Positions 41,472-50,628 are shown, numbered from the stretch's first letter. The stretch: DNA of 50,908 bases from JBALVO01 sp036961445 (GCA_036961445.1 JBALVO010000013.1:1-50908), one strand, 5' to 3'. Translations and numbers: made by a program. Notes: generated by a model not told the origin, from the letters alone.

Positions 41472-43202
41472 TTACAGGCGTGCCAGCGAGAATTTTTCGA
41501 TACTCTCGCGGGTTACCACGCCATGCAGTATTCGTTTGCCGGTCTTTGTGCTGCGCTCATAAACGCATACCGACTCGGCTGTACCTGAGCGCATGGCGTC
41601 CATGGCCTGCCGCAAGGTGGCTTGCGTGGGCACAGGTGCAATGGTCCATCGCCTGATATCGGACTCTGTTAGATCTGCCATCGCCTCATTCGTTACCTCT
41701 TGTTGCGACAGCCAATCCAGCAGCTCTTTACCGAGCACCAGGTACAGGTCTTCCCCCTCTCTTTCTACCAGGCACCAGGTGGGGGTGGATTCCAGCAGGG
41801 GTTCCAGGTCGTCCGGATGCAGCGCCGTTGGCACTCTTACCACTCGCGTATCCATGGTGGAGTTGACATCAGTGCGATGCAATAGCTGGTTTAGCGGATC
41901 ATCCGGAACCAATCGTTGCAGCTGCCTTAGTACCGTCTGGTGTGCCGAGCGCTGGTGGAAGATGCCGGTGTTGGTGAGGGTGGCGGTGACAATGGCCAAC
42001 ATTGCGGCCATGCTGATACTGATAGTTCCGGTGAGTTCTATCACCGCCAGGATCGCTGCCAACGGCGCATTCAGCACGGTGCCCATGGCCGCACCCATAC
42101 CAATGACGATATAAAGAGTCGGATCTGACGCCAGTTCCGGTTGAATCATGGCGCCGATCTTGCCCAGTATGCCGCCGATACAGGCGCCGATAAGCAGGTT
42201 CGGGCCAATTAGGCCCACTGGCATGCCCATACCACAACTGATCGCGGTGGCGAGTAGTTTGCATCCCGCGATAAGTAGCAACGCATTCAAGGCCACTCCG
42301 CCGTGCAGCGTGAGGTTCAGGGTGTCATAGCCTACCCCCAGAATTTGCGGTACGCCCAGCGCCAGAGTGCCAGTGATCGTGCCTGCAAGGGCGAAACGCA
42401 GTGCCACGGGCCAGTGTGAAAAACGGGCGGCGAATTTGCTGATGCGAATAAATGTGGCAACGCAAACACCACAACAAAGCCCCAGCATAATGATGTAGGG
42501 AATTTCCAGTAGTGAGTTAAGTTGCAGGCTGGGAATGTTGAAAAGCGCACCGCCGCCCGACAGGAAATGGCTGACTGCCGATGCTGAAACGGCGGCCAGC
42601 ATTACCGGTATAAACCCGACCACGGTGTACTCTGCGATGATCACTTCCATGGCAAAGATCACGCCTGCCAGCGGCGTGTGGAAGGCAGCGGCGATACCGC
42701 CAGCAGTGCCGCAGGCTATCAGCACTCGCAGGCTATTATTGGGTAGCCCCAGACGCTGCCCCAGTTGACTGTTGATGGCGCCGCCAAGATGGACACCGGG
42801 GCCTTCGCGACCGCCCGACTGGCCAGTGGCGAGGGCGAAGGTGCCACCTATAAACTGGACCAACGCGTTGCGCAAAGGCAGGGCACCATAGTGGGAGTGC
42901 ATGCGGCTGATGACATGTACAATGCCTGTTTCCCTATCTTCGGGCTTGAGTAATGAATAGGCTAACCCCAGCACTGTCGCACCGCCCGCAGGCAGAGCAA
43001 ATAATGCCCATTGGGGCAGTGCTTCGAAGTTCTCGCCGCCGTCGCTGACATCCCATAGCCCGGCTAATTCAACAATTGCCAATTCAAAGCCGAGCACAAT
43101 CAGTCCGGACGCCATACCACCGATCACACCCAGCAGGGAGTAGGCCAGCACTGACTCATAGTTCGTCAGGTGGCGTTTGTAGTTGTCCAGCAATTTGCGC
43201 AC
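41472..43202 (-). CDS. ClC-family chloride channel/antiporter with CBS domains
   Basis: A 576-residue membrane protein. The ClC core of about ten helices includes GGREGPGVHLGGAINSQLG (the GREGP ion-pathway motif), GTAGGIAAAFHTPLAGVIFA, and GMGMPVGLIGPNLLIGACIG near the second pathway. After residue about 435 two cytoplasmic CBS-type segments follow (TRVVRVPTALHPDDLEPLLE; PVPTQATLRQAMDAMRSGTA). Channel versus H+/Cl- exchange cannot be settled from this reading. It diverges from argC. Confidence 0.9.
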   Translation of the reverse strand: MRKLLDNYKRHLTNYESVLAYSLLGVIGGMASGLIVLGFELAIVELAGLWDVSDGGENFEALPQWALFALPAGGATVLGLAYSLLKPEDRETGIVHVISRMHSHYGALPLRNALVQFIGGTFALATGQSGGREGPGVHLGGAINSQLGQRLGLPNNSLRVLIACGTAGGIAAAFHTPLAGVIFAMEVIIAEYTVVGFIPVMLAAVSASAVSHFLSGGGALFNIPSLQLNSLLEIPYIIMLGLCCGVCVATFIRISKFAARFSHWPVALRFALAGTITGTLALGVPQILGVGYDTLNLTLHGGVALNALLLIAGCKLLATAISCGMGMPVGLIGPNLLIGACIGGILGKIGAMIQPELASDPTLYIVIGMGAAMGTVLNAPLAAILAVIELTGTISISMAAMLAIVTATLTNTGIFHQRSAHQTVLRQLQRLVPDDPLNQLLHRTDVNSTMDTRVVRVPTALHPDDLEPLLESTPTWCLVEREGEDLYLVLGKELLDWLSQQEVTNEAMADLTESDIRRWTIAPVPTQATLRQAMDAMRSGTAESVCVYERSTKTGKRILHGVVTRESIEKFSLARL

Positions 43203-43399
43203 ATTGGTCCCAGTGGCTTACCAAAATGACAATATTAACAGTTATCTCCGCGCTTATTACTTTTATACTACGGCCCGACGCGTTGCTGCTTCCGGCAGCG
43301 CGGGGATTGACCTGTTGCCAGACGCGCGCTGCCCCGGCAAACGGTTTAATGCGTGCACTTATTTTTCATAAGCTTGTTTAGTTGTATGGTAATAACGAC

Positions 43400-44431
43400 A
43401 TGGTAAAGGTAGGTATTGTTGGCGGCACCGGTTACACCGGTGTTGAACTGTTGCGCTTGTTGGCCTTACACGAGGAGGCTCACGTCGTGGCGATCACCTC
43501 TCGTGCCGAGTGCGGTCGTCGTGTGGATGACCTGTTCCCCAACCTGCGCGGCCATTACGATTTGGCTTTTTCCGAGCCGGATGTGCAACAATTGGCGGCT
43601 TGCGACGTGGTGTTTTTTGCCACGCCGCACAATGTGGCGATGAACCTCGTGCCAGAATTGTTGGCGGCAGGAGCGCGCGTGATCGACCTGTCCGCTGATT
43701 ACCGTATCCGCGATGCCAGCTTGTGGTCGCACTGGTATGGGGAGCCCCATGCCAGTCCCGACCTTTTAGGCGAAGCTGTGTACGGTTTGCCGGAGACCAA
43801 TCGGGCAAAAATCGCCAGCGCGCGGCTGGTGGCTTGCCCTGGCTGTTATCCGACGTCTGTCCAGCTGGGTCTTATCCCCTTGTTGGCCAGGGGTCTGGTA
43901 GACCCGGCTCACCTTATCGCAAGTTCAGCGTCGGGAGTCAGTGGTGCCGGGCGCCAGGCAAAAATAGATAATTTATTGAGTGAAGTGTCCGACAGCTTTA
44001 AGGCTTATGGCGTTAACGGGCATCGGCATTTGCCGGAGATTGAGCAAGGCTTGTCGGATATTGCCGGGCAGCCGGTGCAGGTCACGTTTGTGCCGCACCT
44101 GTTGCCTGTCATTCGCGGTATTCATTCAACCTTATTCGCCCGGCTTAGCGGTGAAGCACAAGATCTGCAGTCGTTGTATGAGAATTGGTATGCCGATGAG
44201 CCTTTTGTGGACGTGTTACCGGCGGGCACGTTCCCCCAGACGCGCACTGTGAAAGGGGCCAATCGTTGCCAGCTATCCATCGCAGTGCCGCAACAGCGCG
44301 ACACGGTGGTGGTGATGGCCACCATAGACAACCTGGTTAAGGGTGCTTCCGGTCAGGCCTTGCAAAACATGAATATCATGCTGGGTCTGCCCGAGGATAT
44401 GGGGCTGCGCCAGGTTGGCCTGCTACCCTGA
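43400..44431 (+). CDS. argC: N-acetyl-gamma-glutamyl-phosphate reductase
   Basis: ArgC reduces N-acetylglutamyl phosphate in arginine synthesis with NADPH. Starting at ATG 43400, the 343-residue protein opens MVKVGIVGGTGYTGVELLRL (dinucleotide fold). It has the catalytic Cys149 in ACPGCYPTSV and the catalytic His in NGHRHLPEIEQG. The upstream spacer from 43203 is a divergent promoter region shared with the ClC gene; a TATACT at 43264-43269 may be the -10, but its -35 is poor. Confidence 0.97.
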   Translation: MVKVGIVGGTGYTGVELLRLLALHEEAHVVAITSRAECGRRVDDLFPNLRGHYDLAFSEPDVQQLAACDVVFFATPHNVAMNLVPELLAAGARVIDLSADYRIRDASLWSHWYGEPHASPDLLGEAVYGLPETNRAKIASARLVACPGCYPTSVQLGLIPLLARGLVDPAHLIASSASGVSGAGRQAKIDNLLSEVSDSFKAYGVNGHRHLPEIEQGLSDIAGQPVQVTFVPHLLPVIRGIHSTLFARLSGEAQDLQSLYENWYADEPFVDVLPAGTFPQTRTVKGANRCQLSIAVPQQRDTVVVMATIDNLVKGASGQALQNMNIMLGLPEDMGLRQVGLLP

Positions 44432-44443
44432 TATGCCACTGCT

Positions 44444-45190
44444 ATGATTGCTCATCGTTATCGCTCTGTTACCGCTTACTATAGTCAGCGACGCAAATGG
44501 GTGCTTATCCTGACGTTGGCTCTGGGCGCGGTTCTGGTGCTGGGTGCAGGTTTTTATTTGGGTCAAAGCGCGGCCTACAATGGTATGGGTATAGACACGG
44601 AGTCCTACCGGGATATGCAGCTGGAGCTGCCGCGGACTCAGGAAGAGTTGACCGCGGTACGTGGCGAGCTGGATATAGAACGTACGCGACATGAAATGGA
44701 CCGCAGGGCCCTGGAGATGGTGCGTCAGGAGTTGGCCTCCCAGAAAGAGCGCATAGCTGATCAGGAAGAGGGTCTGCGCTTTTATAAGAGCTTGATGGCG
44801 CCGGAAGAAATCGCCAACGGCTTGAGTCTGCGTATGATCGAATTAATCGCCACCGAACAGCCCCAGCGCTTTGCCTTCCGCATTGTGGTCCAGCAGGAGG
44901 CGCGTAAGCATGAATTGCTTAAGGGAGAACTGTATGCGGAAGTGTCCGGTGTATTGGACGAAAAGCCGATGACATACCCCTTGTCGCAGCTCTCGGATGA
45001 TCTTGATGATGGCGTGCTGGCATTGCGTTTTCGATATTTTCAGGCTATAGAAGGTGAATTGGTGCTCCCTGAGGGATTTGAGCCCACGGGAGTGAGCGTG
45101 GTGGCCACTGCGAGCAAGCCGCGTCAGGCCGAGGCTCGGGAGCAGTATCCCTGGCAATTACAGGAGAGATTTACCCATGTTGGGAAGTAA
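44444..45190 (+). CDS. Membrane-anchored coiled-coil protein (DUF6776-like)
   Basis: A 248-residue protein with a short basic N-terminus, one membrane helix (WVLILTLALGAVLVLGAGFY, about residues 19-38), a charged coiled coil at about 55-105 (ELPRTQEELTAVRGELDIER, ALEMVRQELASQKERIADQE) and a small C-terminal domain with LRFRYFQAIEGELVLPEGFE. The family has no known function. It overlaps the next gene (bactofilin) by 14 nt, which suggests a cytoskeletal link between membrane and bactofilin filaments; this is inference. Confidence 0.75.
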   Translation: MIAHRYRSVTAYYSQRRKWVLILTLALGAVLVLGAGFYLGQSAAYNGMGIDTESYRDMQLELPRTQEELTAVRGELDIERTRHEMDRRALEMVRQELASQKERIADQEEGLRFYKSLMAPEEIANGLSLRMIELIATEQPQRFAFRIVVQQEARKHELLKGELYAEVSGVLDEKPMTYPLSQLSDDLDDGVLALRFRYFQAIEGELVLPEGFEPTGVSVVATASKPRQAEAREQYPWQLQERFTHVGK

Positions 45191-45641
45191 AAAGTCCGCA
45201 TTCAATGTGTCTGGCAGTACGACCCTGATCTCCCCTGATACGGTGATTGTTGGTGATATACATTTCAGCGGCAACCTTGATGTCGAAGGCCTGGTGCAGG
45301 GTAATATAATTGCCCAGCCAGACAAGGATGCCCTGGTTCGCGTGGTAGGAAAGGGGCGGATTGAAGGCGATATCCGGGCTCCGGCCGTTATCATTAATGG
45401 TGTGGTGCAGGGGGATGTTTATTCGAGTAAACATCTTGAGTTGGCATCCAAGGGGCGGGTGCAAGGCAATGTCTTTTATACGCTGGTCGAGATGGCGGCG
45501 GGCTCCGAGGTCAACGGAAGTTTGTCGCATGTCGTGACAGCGGAGAAGGCTAAGGGAAAAATAGCGGACTCCGGGGTTGAAGCGATCGTCGCTGGCGAGA
45601 AACGTGCTGCTGCTGTGACGACTTCGTCTATAGTTGACTAA
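45177..45641 (+). CDS. Bactofilin
   Basis: A 154-residue cytoskeletal protein. Bactofilins polymerise without nucleotide into filaments through a right-handed beta-helix. The core (about residues 15-115) shows the repeating pattern IVGDIHFSGNLDVEGLVQGN, GRIEGDIRAPAVIINGVVQG, HLELASKGRVQGNVFY. Both termini are polar and disordered, as usual. It overlaps the upstream coiled-coil gene by 14 nt. Confidence 0.92.
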   Translation: MLGSKKSAFNVSGSTTLISPDTVIVGDIHFSGNLDVEGLVQGNIIAQPDKDALVRVVGKGRIEGDIRAPAVIINGVVQGDVYSSKHLELASKGRVQGNVFYTLVEMAAGSEVNGSLSHVVTAEKAKGKIADSGVEAIVAGEKRAAAVTTSSIVD

Positions 45642-45712
45642 ATTAGTCGGATTTAAGATAATGAGCGGTCGCAAAATTGAATGGCGCCTGTTGTCAGGCC
45701 CGGAAGTGAATA

Positions 45713-46066
45713 ATGTCTGTAGCGGAAACATTTAGTCCATCGAGTATCAATCTTTCTGCCCGTGCGGTGCAGAAAGTGCGGGAGCTGGTGACCGAGGAAG
45801 AAAACGACGAGCTAAAGCTACGGGTGTTTATCACTGGTGGCGGTTGCTCGGGTTTTCAGTATGGGTTCACTTTCGATGAGCTGGCTGCCGAAGATGACAC
45901 TGCTGTGGAACGAGACGGCATCACCTTGTTGGTCGATCCTATGAGCTTTCAGTACCTGGCCGGTTCTGAGGTAGATTATACCGAGGGCCTGGAGGGGTCT
46001 CGTTTTGTGATCAATAATCCCAATGCAACCGCAACTTGTGGCTGTGGTTCATCCTTCTCCATCTAG
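45713..46066 (+). CDS. erpA: Iron-sulfur cluster insertion protein ErpA
   Basis: ErpA is an A-type carrier that hands Fe-S clusters to apoproteins; in E. coli it is needed for isoprenoid synthesis. The 117-residue protein has the three cluster-binding cysteines at C45 (GGGCSGFQYGF), C109 and C111 (TATCGCGSSFSI) and the segment EGLEGSRFVINNPNA. Its position between bactofilin and anmK matches the Pseudomonas order. Confidence 0.96.
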   Translation: MSVAETFSPSSINLSARAVQKVRELVTEEENDELKLRVFITGGGCSGFQYGFTFDELAAEDDTAVERDGITLLVDPMSFQYLAGSEVDYTEGLEGSRFVINNPNATATCGCGSSFSI

Positions 46067-46079
46067 ATCAGCCTAACTG

Positions 46080-46535
46080 ATGAGCTTCTCGTTAATGAGA
46101 CTGTTGCCGTTGCTGTTGGCCGGATTGCTGGTCTGCGCGGTGCAGGCACAGGACGCTCCACAGGATGATAGTCAGCGTTATGTGGTTGATATCGAGCTGC
46201 AGACGATCGACGAATTTCAGCAATTACTGGAGCGAGCGGAGCAGCTATTACTGGACGGCACGGTGTCCCAGGAAGATCCATCAGAAGTCACCTTTTTGCT
46301 ACATGGGCCAGTGTTGAGAAGCCTGTTGCGCCAGAACTACCTGTCAAATAAAGCAACCGTGGACCTGGCTGCCAGTCTGTCAGCTCTGGGCGTAATTGAC
46401 ATCAAGGCTTGCCGGACCTGGATGGGCGGCAATGGGGTTGATGAGGAAGACCTACAACCCTTTATTGAAACGGTTGCCTATGCGACTGCCGAACTTCAAC
46501 GCTTGCGACGCGAGAACAACTACCTCTACTTTTAG
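46080..46535 (+). CDS. Secreted DsrE-like protein
   Basis: A 151-residue protein with a signal peptide (LLPLLLAGLLVCAVQAQ). The mature part resembles DsrE-fold proteins: VTFLLHGPVLRSLLRQ, VDLAASLSALGVIDIKACRT (with a conserved Cys) and GGNGVDEEDLQPFIETVAYA. Classical DsrE proteins handle sulfur in the cytoplasm; here the signal peptide places it in the periplasm. No Dsr or Sox gene is in the window. It follows erpA by 13 bp and is probably co-transcribed. Confidence 0.65.
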   Translation: MSFSLMRLLPLLLAGLLVCAVQAQDAPQDDSQRYVVDIELQTIDEFQQLLERAEQLLLDGTVSQEDPSEVTFLLHGPVLRSLLRQNYLSNKATVDLAASLSALGVIDIKACRTWMGGNGVDEEDLQPFIETVAYATAELQRLRRENNYLYF

Positions 46536-47671
46536 CGCCCGCCAGGATAGATACCTCCAAGTACCCTTGATCCTCTGGCGCCAGTAACAACCGGGGCGTT
46601 GCCAGCCATTCCGCTCAGTGTCTGGCTGGCCAGCCAGGCGAAAGTCGCGGCCTCTACCCAGTCCGGGTGCATGCCAATAAGGGCAGTACTGCCCAGCGTC
46701 GCCGGCGCCAGTTTTTGATCTAGCCGGCGCATCAGGTCGGTGTTATGGGCGCCGCCGCCACAGATATAGATCTCCGCTATATCTACATCACTGACATTAA
46801 TAGCGTTGACGATGCTGATTGCAGTAAGTTCTGCCAGCGTCGCCTGAATGTCCTGTGGCGACCGATTGTTTTGTCCGGCCAGGCAGCTATCCAGCCACTT
46901 AAGATTGAACATCTCCTTGCCCGTACTGCGTGGCCCCGACTTGTTGAAATAGGGGTGTTGCAGCATGTGCTCCAGGGCTTCGGGTACGACCTCTCCGCGT
47001 GCAGACCACTGGCCGTTGCGATCAAAGGGCTCGCCAAGATGACGCGTTATCCAGTGGTCCAGCAATGTGTTGCCGGGGCCGGTGTCAAAGCCACTGTGTA
47101 GGTGCATTCCTTGCAGTAGGGTGGCATTGGCGATGCCGCCGATATTAACGATGGCACGGTTCACGCCTTCTTTGGCAAAAGCGGCGGCGTGAAAAGCCGG
47201 CGCCAGCGGTGCCCCCTCGCCTCCTGCGGCGATGTCTCTGCGGCGGAAGTCGGCCACAGTGGTAATACCCGTGTTTTCAGCAATGGTATTGGCGTCACCT
47301 ATTTGCAGCGTGAAGCTTTTCAGGTCGGGGTTCTCGCCGACTCGCACACCAGAAGGCGGGCGGTGGCGTATGGTTTGCCCGTGACTGCCGATGGCTGTCA
47401 CCTGGTCCGCGGTGGTATTGGCGCTTGCCAGTAACGCCCTGGTGGCGCTGGCAAACAACTGCCCCAGTTCCCGGTCCAGTGTGCCCATGCGCTCGATTTC
47501 GTCAGGCCCGGCGTGGCTGATTGCAGCAATGCGCGCCCTGGTGGCCGCAGGAATAGCGTGCTCATGTGTCGCCAGCAGCTCCACGCCAGCAGTGCCAAGC
47601 CGTATTAATGCGCTGTCGATGGCGTCCACGCTGGTGCCTGACATTAGCCCGACATACAGGGTGTCGCTCAT
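46532..47671 (-). CDS. anmK: Anhydro-N-acetylmuramic acid kinase
   Basis: AnmK opens and phosphorylates 1,6-anhydroMurNAc to MurNAc-6-phosphate, a muropeptide recycling step. Starting at ATG 47671 (MSDTLYVGLMSGTSVDAIDS) the protein has 379 residues. GLMSGTSVDAID is the N-terminal signature; GSHGQTIRHRP, NIGGIAN, DTGPGNTLLDHW and CGGGAHN complete the ASKHA kinase pattern. It converges with the DsrE-like gene, overlapping by 4 nt, and is downstream of the M23 peptidase by 7 bp. Together with AmgK and MurU it gives two parts of the recycling route in one window. Confidence 0.95.
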   Translation of the reverse strand: MSDTLYVGLMSGTSVDAIDSALIRLGTAGVELLATHEHAIPAATRARIAAISHAGPDEIERMGTLDRELGQLFASATRALLASANTTADQVTAIGSHGQTIRHRPPSGVRVGENPDLKSFTLQIGDANTIAENTGITTVADFRRRDIAAGGEGAPLAPAFHAAAFAKEGVNRAIVNIGGIANATLLQGMHLHSGFDTGPGNTLLDHWITRHLGEPFDRNGQWSARGEVVPEALEHMLQHPYFNKSGPRSTGKEMFNLKWLDSCLAGQNNRSPQDIQATLAELTAISIVNAINVSDVDIAEIYICGGGAHNTDLMRRLDQKLAPATLGSTALIGMHPDWVEAATFAWLASQTLSGMAGNAPVVTGARGSRVLGGIYPGGR

Positions 47672-47678
47672 ACGGTGA

Positions 47679-49103
47679 TTAGTTGCTGGCTGCAGGAGTG
47701 TCGCCCGGTTCAGCCATTGCCAGCTGGCTATTCGAGCGTAGGGAGGCGAGCTGTTCAGAAGCGGCGTTGATCGATTGCCTGAACTGCGCCATTTCTGCTG
47801 CGGGCAGGGCTTTGGCCTTGGGCAGCTTTTTGTGGATGGTGCGCGGGTTGCGATGCACGCCATCCATCAGGAATTCGTAATGCAGGTGTGGTCCGGTGGC
47901 TGCGCCAGTGGAGCCTACGGTGCCGATCACCTGGCTCTGGGAGACACGCTGCCCCTTCTTTACCTTGCGCTTGTGCAGGTGCAGGTATTTGGTAACGTAC
48001 TGTTCGCCGTGTTGGATGAACACGTAGTTACCATTGGCCTTGCTATAACCGGCCTTGGACACGCGGCCGTCGCCAGCGGCGTAAACCGGAGTGCCGGTTG
48101 ATGCTGCATAGTCTGTGCCGCGGTGCGGGCGGTTGGTTTTGTAAATAGGATGCAGTCGGCGCATGTTGAAATTGGAGCTGATACGGCTGAAGTCTACCGG
48201 TGCCAGCAGGAAGGCCTTGCGCATACTGATGCCTTGCTCATTGTAGTAACTGACGTCACCACTGGCATCGGTATAGCGAAATGCATTGAAGGTTTTACCC
48301 TGGTTGATAAAGGCCGCGGCAATAATCTCACCATCCTTGTACTTCACCCCATCCAGATAAAGATCTTCATACACCAGGTGAATGGTATCGCCCTTGCGCG
48401 GATCCTGGACGAAGTCTATGACGCCGCCAAATATGTTGGCCATCTCCATAATCATATTGTGGGATAGTCCGGCTTTCTGCCCGGCAAGAAACAATGAAGA
48501 GGTGATCACGCCAGTGGCCCAGGATTCGCGGACTTCTGGCGTGCGGGTCACTATCTCGCTGTAAAAGCCTGCATCGCCGTGGTTATACAGTATGGTCTGC
48601 AAGGGAGATTTCACGTAGCGCAGGGCGCTCAATGTCCCTGTGTCATCGGCCTGAAAAGAGATGGTCTGTCCGGGATAAATCCGTGCCAGAGCCTTGCCAT
48701 CGTTGGCCTGGCTGACTACCCGGTGCACGTCACCGTCGTTGTAACCGGCCCGTTTGAATATCAATGACAGGTTATCGCCACTTTTCACCGTCTGCTGTGA
48801 CCAGCGTGGATCTGTGGTGGTTATCTCCGGTTCGATAACAGGGGCTATCGTAAAGTCGGCAGTGGTGCCGGGTGCTGATTCAGTTTGTGTCACGCGCGCC
48901 TCTACCTCGAGTTCGTCTCGTGCGGTAGTGTCGTTGTTGCTGGAAGGCGTCAAGATGATCGCGCCAACGATAAGTACAATAGCTGCAATAGCCGCCAGCA
49001 CCTGCCTGGACGGCAGGTTGAACTGCGGCAGACTGAACTGTGGCAGTTGTATCTGATCGTTGCGAATCGCGGTTGCCCCCCGCGGTCGTTTACCTGCTGA
49101 CAT
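47679..49103 (-). CDS. M23 peptidoglycan endopeptidase with an OapA/LysM-like domain
   Basis: A 474-residue, MepM-like protein that would cleave peptidoglycan crosslinks in the periplasm. Starting at ATG 49103 (MSAGKRPRGATAIR) it has one membrane helix (VLAAIAAIVLIVGAIILT, about residues 36-53), a LysM/OapA-like segment (WSQQTVKSGDNLSLIFKRAG), and the C-terminal M23 domain with zinc ligands in HRGTDYAA (HxxxD) and GPHLHYEF (HxH). A longer in-frame reading to 49244 has no better start. It is divergent from tyrS. Confidence 0.92.
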   Translation of the reverse strand: MSAGKRPRGATAIRNDQIQLPQFSLPQFNLPSRQVLAAIAAIVLIVGAIILTPSSNNDTTARDELEVEARVTQTESAPGTTADFTIAPVIEPEITTTDPRWSQQTVKSGDNLSLIFKRAGYNDGDVHRVVSQANDGKALARIYPGQTISFQADDTGTLSALRYVKSPLQTILYNHGDAGFYSEIVTRTPEVRESWATGVITSSLFLAGQKAGLSHNMIMEMANIFGGVIDFVQDPRKGDTIHLVYEDLYLDGVKYKDGEIIAAAFINQGKTFNAFRYTDASGDVSYYNEQGISMRKAFLLAPVDFSRISSNFNMRRLHPIYKTNRPHRGTDYAASTGTPVYAAGDGRVSKAGYSKANGNYVFIQHGEQYVTKYLHLHKRKVKKGQRVSQSQVIGTVGSTGAATGPHLHYEFLMDGVHRNPRTIHKKLPKAKALPAAEMAQFRQSINAASEQLASLRSNSQLAMAEPGDTPAASN

Positions 49104-49197
49104 ATCCCCTGGATTCTCTTTGGTGCGTGCACGCGCAGTATATAAAAAAACGAGGCAATTCAACAGCGGGGATATATAGCAGGGTTTGCATTTTTTG

Positions 49198-49223
49198 GGG
49201 GGTGTTGTATCGTTGGCGCCCCC
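49198..49223 (+). promoter_or_regulatory. GC hairpin followed by T-rich tract in the tyrS leader region
   Basis: GGGGGTG (49198-49204) pairs with CGCCCCC (49217-49223) with one G-T pair and a 12-nt loop, and TGATTTT follows. It lies 36 bp before the tyrS ATG, between divergent genes. It could be an attenuator-like hairpin, but no promoter upstream of it is convincing and the T-run is short. Confidence 0.35.
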
Positions 49224-49259
49224 TGATTTTAACAGCAACCCCAAAACCGGAAAAGCCCC

Positions 49260-50555
49260 ATGAGCAGTGCATTACTCGATGATCTCCGCGCTCGCGGATT
49301 GATTTTCCAGATCGCAGGTGAAGACGACCTTCCTGCCTGGCTGGACGGTGGTATGCGCACATTATACTGTGGCTTTGATCCCACTGCGGACAGCCTGCAC
49401 ATTGGTTCGCTGGTGCCGTTGTTGATGTTGCGAAGATTCCAGTTGGCAGGGCACAAGCCGCTGGCGCTGGTCGGTGGCGCTACCGGTTTGATTGGCGACC
49501 CTAGCTTCAAGGCGCAGGAGCGACAGCTCAATACGGCTGATGTAGTGCGCGGCTGGGTAGAGAAAATCAAACATCAATTGTCACAGTTTATCGATTTTGA
49601 AGCCGGAGATGCCTCTGCTGAGGTCGTTAATAACCTGGACTGGACCGCAGAGATGGACGTGCTGTCTTTTTTGCGCGACGTAGGTAAACACTTCTCCATT
49701 AATGCCATGATCCAGAAGGAATCCGTAAAGCAGCGCCTGGAGCGAGAAGGCAGCGGCATCAGCTATACCGAGTTTACCTACATGATCCTGCAGTCATTTG
49801 ATTTTGCCGAGCTTAACAGGCGCTATGGCTGCAGTTTGCAGGTAGGTGGTTCTGATCAATGGGGTAACATCACCGGTGGCATTGATCTGACTCGCCGCAT
49901 GCATGGCAATCAGGTGTTTGGTCTGACCATGCCTTTAATCACAAAATCTGACGGTACCAAGTTCGGTAAGACGGAGTCGGGTACGGTCTGGCTTGATCCA
50001 GCGCGTACCTCCCCCTATGCGTTTTACCAGTTCTGGCTGGGTACAGCAGATGCAGATGTCTATAGCTTTCTTAAATATTTCACTTTTATGACGGTCGCTG
50101 AGATAGACGCCATTGAGCAGGCGGACGCCGAGCGCCAGGGTAGGCCTGAGGCACAGGTAGTGCTGGCCCGAGAGGTCACGCGTCTGGTGCATGGCCAGGG
50201 CGGGCTGGATGCGGCGGTGCGTATTACAGATGCTTTGTTTAGTGGTTCACTTCAGGCGCTGGATGAAAGCGATATGTTGCAATTGCGCCAGGATGGTTTG
50301 CCAGCCAGCACCGTGCTGCGAACGGCGTTTCCGGAGACGCTTACCCAGATGTTGACGGATGCGGGCATGGCTAATTCTGGCAAGCAGGTGAAGGATGCGC
50401 TGGTTCGAAGCGCTGTTGCGCTGAACGGGAACGTTTTGAGCTGGCATGATAACGCTGCAGTGGCAAACTGCTTTGCCCCGGCGGGCGCGCTCTATGGCCG
50501 CTTTTACCTGGCGAAACTGGGCAAGAAGAAATACCACCTGTTTGAGGTGAATTGA
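49260..50555 (+). CDS. tyrS: Tyrosyl-tRNA synthetase
   Basis: TyrS charges tRNA-Tyr. The 431-residue class I enzyme has the HIGH-type motif as HIGS (H47-S50 in DSLHIGSLVPLL), GGATGLIGDPS, the Tyr-binding QVGGSDQWGNI and the KMSKS-type motif KFGKTES near residue 235. The C-terminal S4-like RNA-binding domain (MANSGKQVKDALVRSAVALN) is complete. It precedes the rRNA operon promoter, as in Pseudomonas. Confidence 0.97.
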   Translation: MSSALLDDLRARGLIFQIAGEDDLPAWLDGGMRTLYCGFDPTADSLHIGSLVPLLMLRRFQLAGHKPLALVGGATGLIGDPSFKAQERQLNTADVVRGWVEKIKHQLSQFIDFEAGDASAEVVNNLDWTAEMDVLSFLRDVGKHFSINAMIQKESVKQRLEREGSGISYTEFTYMILQSFDFAELNRRYGCSLQVGGSDQWGNITGGIDLTRRMHGNQVFGLTMPLITKSDGTKFGKTESGTVWLDPARTSPYAFYQFWLGTADADVYSFLKYFTFMTVAEIDAIEQADAERQGRPEAQVVLAREVTRLVHGQGGLDAAVRITDALFSGSLQALDESDMLQLRQDGLPASTVLRTAFPETLTQMLTDAGMANSGKQVKDALVRSAVALNGNVLSWHDNAAVANCFAPAGALYGRFYLAKLGKKKYHLFEVN

Positions 50556-50598
50556 GCACTTCAGTCGTGCGACCCGGGGCGCCAATAAAGGCAAAAAT

Positions 50599-50628
50599 GC
50601 GCTTTTCCTGAATTTCCGGGCAAAGCGC
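50599..50628 (+). terminator. Hairpin after tyrS, weak terminator candidate
   Basis: GCGCTTT (50599-50605) pairs with AAAGCGC (50622-50628) around a 16-nt loop, 44 bp after the tyrS stop. There is no T-run downstream, so it is a weak candidate. Confidence 0.3.

Noticed and set aside
43226..43381. 51-codon frame with a hydrophobic start between the ClC gene and argC
   Set aside because: No ribosome-binding site, basic and Cys-rich shadow-like tail, and it occupies the divergent promoter region.
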